This document shows, in pieces, positions 57,291 through 64,000 of a DNA stretch of 64,000 nt. Source of the stretch: Benincasa hispida (taxonomy: Eukaryota; Streptophyta; Magnoliopsida; Cucurbitales; Cucurbitaceae). Every line of letters begins with the position of its first letter. Positions within the stretch are counted from its first letter, which is position 1. The stretch lies in assembly GCF_009727055.1 (NCBI RefSeq), contig NC_052350.1, forward strand, positions 26,662,437-26,726,436, given 5' to 3'. A model generated the notes under the pieces. It saw only the letters and a list, made by a program, of their open reading frames with translations. It searched no databases and was not told the origin of the DNA. Position numbers and translations under genes: made by a program.

Positions 57291-57611
57291 TATTCTGACT
57301 TTGTAATGGTTTGTGTTTGTTCACTAACTAACAGATGGGAACAGAGGAAAATAGAAACCTTTTCTGCATGATATGTGAAAGGAACCACATGGGAGAATGC
57401 TTGAGAGGAACAAATAGGTGCTATATATGCAAGCAAGTAGGAAACATAAGGAAGAAGTGCCTAGAATTTTTCCGATTTCTGAGACATCAGGAAGCAGAGA
57501 CTAGTTTAAGTACAAATCTTCCCTACTGTAATTGTCATATAAACCATAAGAAAGACCAGAAAGGAAGAGAAGGACTATGTTTAAAATGTGAACAGTCAAG
57601 TCATCACTGCA
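57291..57611 (+). pseudogene. Second gag zinc-knuckle fragment
   Basis: An open block from 57335: NLFCMICERNHMGECLRGTN then RCYICKQVGNIRKKCLEFF, a chromovirus zinc-knuckle arrangement (C-x2-C-x4-H, C-x2-C and a degenerate GH pair). A similar knuckle already exists in F at 55230-55340, so this is either a diverged duplicate or a piece of another element, not a simple continuation. It runs into Copia sequence at about 57612. Confidence 0.65.
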
Positions 57612-57794
57612 AGGACTCTTTACTTTGACAACTTGAGCGTGATTAATATAATAAAAAATCCAGTTCAGCACAGCTGCACTAAGCATATCAATATCAGACA
57701 TCACTTCATTTGCGATCATGTGGAGAGTAAACAAATAATGTTGGAGCACATCAGCACAAAAAATCAAGTAGTAGACATTTTACCAAGGCTCTAG
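57612..57794 (+). pseudogene. Copia RNase H C-terminal fragment
   Basis: LYFDNLSVINIIKNPVQHSC, TKHINIRHHFICDHVESKQI and MLEHISTKNQVVDILPRL correspond to the end of Copia RNase H (the DN-S-A-I-N, H-x-R-x-K-H-I-D-I-R-x-H-F and Q-x-A-D-I blocks). Asp of the DN motif is present, while D-I-R is N-I-R. Only the last about 60 residues remain, and a stop follows. Confidence 0.87.
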
Positions 57795-58255
57795 ATTCTG
57801 TGCGTTTTGAGGCCCTAAGAGTAGCCTTGGGCCTTTGCATTTTAAAGGCAAGGCAATTAATCTATTGGGTCAGTCATAGAAGTCACTCAGCCTATCATTC
57901 ACAGAAGCTCAATTGGTTAATTGATGATAAAATCGTATTAATTACGGTAAGTGATGATGTGAGGAGGTTTTATTGTAGTACAATTTCAAATTACTTTTTG
58001 AATTTGAACGATTTACAGTTGAAGTGTGGGGGTTCTCTTTCGAAATCAAGAGTATCTCTTGTTTTCAACCATTCCAAAGCGGTTTCTTACTTGTGATCTT
58101 TGAGTTTTCTTCTCAAATAGTTAGCACTACACTAGGAATTCATACTTCTGATGACAAGATAGTGAGACACAATGAAAAAACCAAAAGAAAGGTTCATGTC
58201 GAAAAGGATGTTCCTTCAACTAAACAAACAATTATGGCATTTGTGCGCGAGGCCT
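57795..58255 (+). other. 3' region of the Copia fragment
   Basis: RFEALRVALGLC continues the Copia polyprotein end, then sequence of no recognised coding function up to element B. The open frame 58024-58263 has no family I know. GGCCT at 58251-58255 would be the target duplicate of B, with its partner outside the window. Confidence 0.5.
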
Positions 58256-60032
58256 TGTCGTAAGGCTAAGATGTGTGATGTTCTATGCTCGAAATGATGC
58301 GATACTACTTCTAGATATGCATTAATTATGGATGTTCACATAGTATGCCATGTGTTGTCACAGGTTTTCTTACGATGGAACCAAGTGTAATTCCACCGCA
58401 AGTTTCTCGGTGTGATCCGAGGTCGAACACAGGGACTGTTTTAGGTTATTGTGGTATGTTCATGATATATGCGACCAAGTTTTTCAATCTTTAAAAATGT
58501 GTTTGTACAAGTATTAAAATTATGGTAAAATAAAGTAAAGTAGTAAAAATGCGATAATAAAATAAAAATACAGTAAACCTAAGCTAGATGATACAAGATA
58601 CAGCCTTCATGTTATAAGATACTGGGGTCAAGGCTGGCTGTGAAGGTCATGCAAAGAACGTGGAATACGGCGGCAAGTCTTATGAACAAAATAGAAAAAG
58701 AAAGATAAATAATATAAACAGCGCAAGTTCTCAATTACGTTGAAGCTATAAATATTGTTTCGCTCTTCTCTTGGCGTACACCTTTCAATGATCGGTTGCG
58801 CTCCCACATGTCTGTGGTGAAACAGAGAAACCGCTTCCATGTCTGGAAGTACTACTTGCTTTAGTTAACACATTCTTCTAACCTTCTCTCGATAGATCAG
58901 AATGGCATCTTCACTTCTACTCTCACAGGTGAAGATGTTGTCTAGCATGCCTTAGCTAAACGCATTTTATTTCTTTAACACAGATTATGTACTTGTTTAA
59001 TTCATATTAACTATCAGGGAATTAAGAAAACATCATGAAGAAAGTGATTAGCGGGTGAATGGAAATAGACAGAGAATAGAATATGAAAGCTATCGAAACA
59101 TTTAATATGTCTATTAAGTGTTTGATACATGGTGCGTGGATGAAGAGATAAAGAGAAAGTGAAATACAACGATGAAAGAGATAGAACAGATACAAACAAG
59201 CGCCAATGTCTTGGCACCGATTCGATAGAGATCTGCTTGTCGGATAGGATGGATCTGATGGTAGGAAGAGCTTCCCTCTCAGGCTTGCTCCACTGGTAGC
59301 AGAGATCTATACACAGAGCTTCCGATCGGGTGTTTGGCAGATTAGATCTAAGACTCACCTCTCGGCCTTGTCTCGTCTTCTTCCCGAATTTCTTCACTTA
59401 AGCACTCAGCTCAGCCTTTTCCTTCAACACTTTTGCAGCAATTAGCCCCGTATCAAGTAGCATGAGTTTTCTCTAGAATCTATGGGGTATTTATAGGTGT
59501 AGGTCTTTGACTCCGGCCTTGTGGTCCCCACTGATTGTTATGGAAATTTCGAAGATGAAGGAATAATTATTCCTTCTATTATGCAATCAGACCGTCAATT
59601 CTGCACAACCGTTAGTTGTACATGTGTCTTAATCCTCCGTTTTTACGTTGCTCAGCTACATCTTTCAATCGTGGATTTGTATGCGGTGTTGTTTTTATTA
59701 CCGCATGCGAAATACAGCTCTGGATCGACTGTCGCATTGTGCCGTCATTGCAGTAATCGTCTCTTCATTTTTTATTGACGAGCGCAATGTGATAGAGATG
59801 CGTTGATCAGTTTCTCGTGAGCCTTGAGTGCAAGCGGTGACTTGGTTTTCTGCAAAACAAAGTAAAATTCGGCTTGTCTTCCATTTTTATGGTGTTACTG
59901 GGTGTAATTGCGATCATTTATAATTGTTGTAATTCTAGGCTAATTTTCATACAATCGACACATATTCACTAACTTTTGGCCGCGATATCTAGCTAAGGTG
60001 GCATAAATAACTTGTATTTCTACAAGTTATCA
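58256..60032 (-). mobile_element. 3' LTR of element B
   Basis: Starts TGTCGTAAGGCTAAGATGTG, and the second copy begins TGTCATAACGCTAAGATGTG at 63772. It ends with ataacttgta-tttc-tacaagttat then ca, next to the polypurine tract. TATAAATACC on the minus strand at 59486-59495. Near-identical over most of its length to LTR A (1751-3551). Confidence 0.9.
59486..59495 (-). promoter_or_regulatory. TATA box of LTR B
   Basis: Minus-strand TATAAATACC, identical to LTR A at 3002-3011. Confidence 0.5.
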
Positions 60033-61734
60033 CACCCCCAAATTTAGATATATGCTTGTTCTCAAGCATATTTTCTACTCAGGCAATCATGCTCAATTTA
60101 TATCCTATATTTTTGCGACGATTGGTTGCTTCGAATGTTACACTTAGGCACACTACTTGACATTGCAATTTCCTTCTATCCTTGCTAATTCTTAGCAAGC
60201 CCTACTTTATTCTTCTATGTAACAAAATTATGCTCAAAGATGCTTTTCTAGTTTTCAAAATAGAATGTTTATCTCTTCTTTGTCAAAACAACTTGATGTA
60301 TCTATATGCGATGAGCAAAACTTTTCGTCATTTATTTATTTAGAGACTGTTTATCATGGTTACACTCTTCGTTTTGGCTTGTCCCCATGGGTGTCATGCG
60401 AAAATCCAACTACGGTTGTGTGCCAATTTCAACTTTAACTCATGATATTCAGAGGAGTTGTCTCTTGCATTCTTTTATTTTTCTATTTTTGTTGCTTTTC
60501 ATACTACGTTGTTCTTGGAAACCCATCTTTGTTTTGGCTTGCTCCTACGGGTGTCATACGAACATTCAACTACGAGCAGGCTCTTTTCACAACTAAACTT
60601 TTATCAGGTTGGGAACAGTTTTGAGGTTTTCCCTTACACTGACATTGGAGTTTTGCATAAAAAAAAATTTTCGAAAATGGACGCATTTTCTTAAATACTG
60701 CATATTCCTGATCTCATCTGCTCAGACCTTCCCCACCCCTAAATTTAAAGATAAGAAAAGTCCCCATTGCATTGTTTGGATAGATTAGACAAACACTTAG
60801 AAGAAAATTTCAAAAAGAAGGTTTGAGCAAAATTTTGAAAGATAAAAGGTAAAGTATGGCTAAACTAAGAATTAACTAAGTGTTAGTCAGAATTTACTAA
60901 GTATGGAAAATGTTTCTAAGTATAAACATATATAATACATCATAGCAACGCAACGAAGATCATAAAAATAAAAGATTAAGAATGTCACAAAAATTAACAA
61001 AGGAAGATAAAGAAAAAGGCACAAGCAAAAAGTGGAGTGAATATGTACTCTGATTGTATTGAATATTAACAAAGTATACAAATAAAGTACAAATGAACGC
61101 AATACAAAAATTTTCTATTGCCTGTACAAGAGTCAAAGAATTTGAGCTTTTCTTTCAAATTTGATTCAGAAGGGTGCATGATTAAAATTCGCACCCTGCT
61201 TCCAATAAACGCAGATGCATTTTTGCCGAGGACGGGCAACACGCATATATCCCCACAACACACCCCTTAACTAAACACATTTCTAGAGGATACCTCAACA
61301 TGGTGCATTTAACTAAGGACGGGCAAAGGACATATACGTGAGCAACACACTCCTCACCGCAATGCATTTGGGTGTAGTAGATGCACAGTGTCTCTTGGTA
61401 CCACTTACTACACCCATCTTCTCTTAGTTTACTTTCCTTTCTTCTTAATTCATCAAAAATGCCAATTGAAAAGACCTTGCGGTGATTTATCCAATCATTC
61501 ACAACAATTATATGACCGGTACTACTAAATTTAAGATATGGAAATACATGCGAAATTAAATTGGAAGGAAATACAAAAGCATTAAAAACTGATCCTACTA
61601 GACAGTAATTAACGAAATTTAGAAAACGGCAAAAGAAAGCTGTAAAGAAAGCAAGTAAACATAAACAAGGAAGCTGATTGAAAGAAGTTCTTAGAATTAC
61701 CACAATCACTCCCCCTGCAAGCGATTTAATCCTG
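60033..61734 (-). other. PPT and 3' non-coding region of element B
   Basis: Polypurine tract at 60033-60045 and hairpin atatgcttg-ttct-caagcatat (60050-60071). The two conserved motifs lie at 60369-60580, followed by AT-rich sequence aligned with C up to about 61150, then aggacgggca repeats (61200-61340) that in C lie on the far side of the extra ORF. No open frame corresponds to the extra ORF of C. Minus ORFs here run across the integrase tail and are not conserved. Confidence 0.78.
60369..60580 (-). repeat. Duplicated conserved 3' motif, element B
   Basis: Copies at 60369-60416 and 60531-60580 (gttttggctt, then gtgtcatgcg or gtgtcatacg, then caactacg), about 338 and 498 bases from the LTR, with the same right-hand tails (gttgtg, agcagg) as in element C. 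Confidence 0.87.
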
Positions 61735-62942
61735 CTTGCCCAAGTCAATGGTGTCCATGCGTCCATCGAAGTCGCCTCCATAGTAGGGCTTAATCCGCTG
61801 ACCATTGACTTTGAATGCACTGTTCCCATCTAAAGTTGTTAGTTCCACTGCGTCGTGAGGAAAGATTGTCTTGATTCAGAATGGCCCAGACCAGCGAGAC
61901 TTCAACTTTCTTGGGAACAATCGCAAACATGCATTGAATAGTAATACCTGTTGACCTTCGATGAATGTCTGGTCGTTTATGCGGTCGTCGTGCCATTTCT
62001 TTGTTTTCTCCTTGTATATCTTGGCATTTTTATAGGCATCCCTTCGCCATTCGACCAATTGATTCAATTGTAGCTTTCGGAATTTTCCCGCATTGGCTAA
62101 ATCAAACTTCAGCTTCTTGCATCACATCGCCTTATGTTCCAACTCAAGCGGCAGATGACAAGTTTTTCCAAAGACCAGGGCATACAGAGACATGCCTATT
62201 GGTGTTTTGTAGGTAGTCTTGTAAGCCCACAGTGCTTCATCAAGCTTGGGTGACCAATCCCTCCAGGAAGTATTAACTACCTTTTCCAAGATAGTTTTGA
62301 TCTCTCTGTTAGAAATCTCTGACTGCCCATTAGTCTGTGGGTGATAAGCAGTTGCAACTTGATGGGTGACGTTGAATTTAGTCAATAGGTTGGCAATTAT
62401 GCGGTTGATAAAGTGAAAGCCTCATCGCTGATTAAGGCCTGTGGCATCCCATATCGAGCAAAAATGTTCTTCTTTAGAAGCTTCGCCACAGTGGTCGCAT
62501 CATTCTTGGCACATGCGATGGCTTCAACCCATTTCGATACATAATCAACTGCAACCAGAATATATTGATGACCTTCAGATGGTGGAAACGTGCCCATGAA
62601 GTCAATTCCCCAAACATCAAATAACTCAACTTCTAAAATTGACATCAATGGCATTTCATTTCTTTTAGACATATTCCCTGTCCTTTGACATCTGTCGCAT
62701 TGAACAACATGGGCATGGGCATCCTTAAACAGTGTTGGCCAAAAGTAGCCGCACTGTAGGACTTTTGTTGCGGTCCTTTGCCCCCCAAAATGTCCTCCAT
62801 ATGTGGACTCATGACAAAGCTCTAAAATGTGCTTGGCTTCATGCTCAGGAACACATTGATGTATTATATGATCAAGTCCTTGTCGATATAGGAATAGATC
62901 GTCCCAGAAATAAAATTTGGCATCATGTCTTAGCTTTTTCTT
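61735..62942 (-). pseudogene. Athila-like integrase, element B
   Basis: From high to low coordinate: [20 protein letters not shown], zinc finger [20 protein letters not shown] then [20 protein letters not shown] (HHCC intact), [20 protein letters not shown] (first Asp), [15 protein letters not shown] (second Asp, then a small deletion shifts the frame), [20 protein letters not shown] (Glu present), [19 protein letters not shown] and [20 protein letters not shown]. The catalytic triad is kept, but frameshifts at about 62400 and 62120 and scattered stops inactivate it. Confidence 0.88.
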
Positions 62943-63196
62943 CTACTTGTATGTATAGTCATCCAGTAGTTGACCACAAACTATGAAGTTTACTATGTCC
63001 GCATACCAGGGAACATTAATGTCTACTGCCATCAGCAACTCATCGGGGAATCTTTCCTCAATATCTTTTTCTGTCCCTTGAACCTCGCAATTTTTCAATC
63101 TTGACAAACGATCTGCAACTTGGTTCTCGGTGCCCTTCCAGTCTTTAATCTCTAGGTCAAACTCTTGCAGAAGCAACACCCACCATATAAGCCTCG
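62943..63196 (-). pseudogene. RNase H C-terminus fused to gag by deletion, element B
   Basis: [20 protein letters not shown] then [29 protein letters not shown] and [13 protein letters not shown]: the end of RNase H and the linker to integrase. The upstream boundary is not a natural domain start. The sequence changes within 63191-63196 from gag (TLKDEA) to RNase H, sharing the bases gcctcg. Confidence 0.85.
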
Positions 63197-63552
63197 TCCT
63201 TCAAGGTGTAAGGGAACAGATACAGTCTTATATTCTCTAGGGTCACGCCAGGTAAGGAAAAATTGCCGCACATCTCGACAAAGCTGGTCAGATGGCCGTG
63301 TGGGTCTTCACCTTGCAGACCCCCAAACTACCCAACATTTTGAATCATCTGCAGCATAACCGGCTTAATCTCAAAATGCGTGTTCTCCTCCATAGTTGAC
63401 CTTGAGATTCCAGAAGAAAAATCATACAAATTGGGTGTCATATAATTACACATCGAGATGTTGCGATCAGCTACCAGGAAGATAGGATCCTGAGCCGGTC
63501 GAACAGCCCCTTGGTTTATAACCAGTACCATATTATCGTTGTTGTCCGCCAT
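63191..63552 (-). pseudogene. Gag N-terminal fragment, element B
   Basis: From the ATG at 63552 (MADNNDNMVLVINQGAVRP): NYMTPNLYDFSSGISRSTME, KPVMLQMIQNVG, a TAG, then FGGLQGEDPHGHLTSFVEMC and [13 protein letters not shown], where the element C gag continues KWWAH but B switches to RNase H. An upstream in-frame Met at 63651 lies in the leader; MADN is chosen because gag C begins the same way. About 120 residues of gag remain. Confidence 0.87.
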
Positions 63553-63747
63553 ATTGGCTGCCTTCTTAATTCGGTTCTGACATGCCCTTACGCAGAAAGT
63601 ATGCTCGATCTTAGGGTCAGCTTCGAATTCCAGTTCAACACCAGGACTCATAAACTGTCAGGCTACTCTCCACGTTGAACAGCCAGTACAATGAGATCTG
63701 TCCTGTAAAATACCAAAAACACACTCAAACAATAAACCGTTAACCAA

Positions 63748-63765
63748 TCCCCGACAACGACGTCA
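63748..63765 (-). other. Primer-binding site, tRNA-Asp type (element B)
   Basis: tccccgacaacgacgtca, three transitions from the perfect site at 1727-1744 (two G to A, one C to T on the plus strand), 6 bases from the LTR start. Confidence 0.88.
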
Positions 63766-63771
63766 TAAACT

Positions 63772-64000
63772 TGTCATAACGCTAAGATGTGTGATATTCT
63801 ATGCTCGAAATGATGCAATACTACTTCTAGATATGCGTTAATTATGGATGTTCACGTAGTATGTCATGCATTGTCACAAGTTTCCTTACAGTGGAACCAA
63901 GTATAATTCCACCGCTAGTTTCTCAGTGTGATCCGAGGTCGAACACAGGGACTATTTTAGGTTATTATGGTATGTTCATGATATATGCGATCAGGTTTTT
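63772..64000 (-). mobile_element. 5' LTR of element B (partial)
   Basis: TGTCATAACGCTAAGATGTG, matching the start of 58256-60032, cut by the window edge. Confidence 0.9.

Larger units (their letters stand above)
58256..64000 (-). mobile_element. Element B: Athila-like deletion derivative (partial)
   Basis: Minus-strand element running off the right edge. Along the plus strand: 3' LTR 58256-60032, PPT and 3' region, integrase, RNase H end, gag start, PBS 63748-63765, 5' LTR from 63772. The gag joins directly to the RNase H end at 63191-63196; the rest of gag, protease, RT and most of RNase H are missing. The family matches element A by LTR and gag. Confidence 0.88.

Noticed and set aside
58024..58263. 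79-codon frame after the Copia fragment as an env-like protein
   Set aside because: Short, no transmembrane segment or family, and it overlaps the LTR start of B.

Overview
The window is repeat-dense nuclear DNA from a flowering plant. It is built almost entirely of nested, degenerate LTR retrotransposons, and I found no host gene that I can defend. The evidence is Ty3/Gypsy polyproteins of plant-only lineages (Athila-like, Tat-like and Tekay/Del chromovirus-like), primer-binding sites complementary to plant tRNA-Asp and initiator tRNA-Met, Copia LTRs and a CACTA DNA transposon. The gag wording resembles proteins I associate with cucurbits; that family assignment is recollection, not something shown here. 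A 618-base run of N lies at 28629-29246.

Layout, with elements named by letter. Element A (minus, 1-3551) is an Athila-like gag, tRNA-Asp PBS and 5' LTR, cut by the left edge. Element G (plus, 3552 to about 5880) is a chromovirus remnant: gag zinc knuckle and protease joined to the 3' tail, then a truncated LTR. A truncated minus LTR sits at 5935-6988. Element H (plus, 6994-20748) is a long Tat-like polyprotein with an N-terminal coiled coil, gag, protease, RT, two RNases H and integrase. It is broken by a Copia LTR (14035-16291) and a non-autonomous CACTA element (16476-19286, TSD TAG).

Element E (plus, 20749-50551) is a Tekay-like chromovirus inserted in the 3' tail of H. E was split twice. 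Element D (minus, 23125-34571, TSD GCAAC/GCAAT) lies in its gag, and element C (minus, 36685-47062, TSD ATGCT) lies in its reverse transcriptase. D is an Athila-like element with three partial LTRs in tandem. C has two full LTRs and carries gag plus a large extra open reading frame but no pol. Element F (plus, from 50552) starts inside the 3' LTR of E. Its own LTR holds a minus solo LTR (52012-53500, TSD GGAGT), and its gag is split by a Copia LTR (55407-57285, TSD TGAAG). After gag and Copia fragments, element B (minus, 58256 to the right edge) is an Athila-like deletion derivative.

Relative order from nesting: H is older than E, and E is older than C, D and F; the solo LTR and Copia LTR in F are younger than F. 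Essentially all coding regions carry stops, frameshifts or lost catalytic residues, so the window reads as decayed heterochromatin. The most interesting structure is non-coding: a roughly 50-nt motif occurs twice at nearly fixed distances (about 330-350 and 480-500 bases) from the 3' LTR in elements B, C and D, next to a PPT-adjacent hairpin. The extra ORF of C is the most interesting coding feature.
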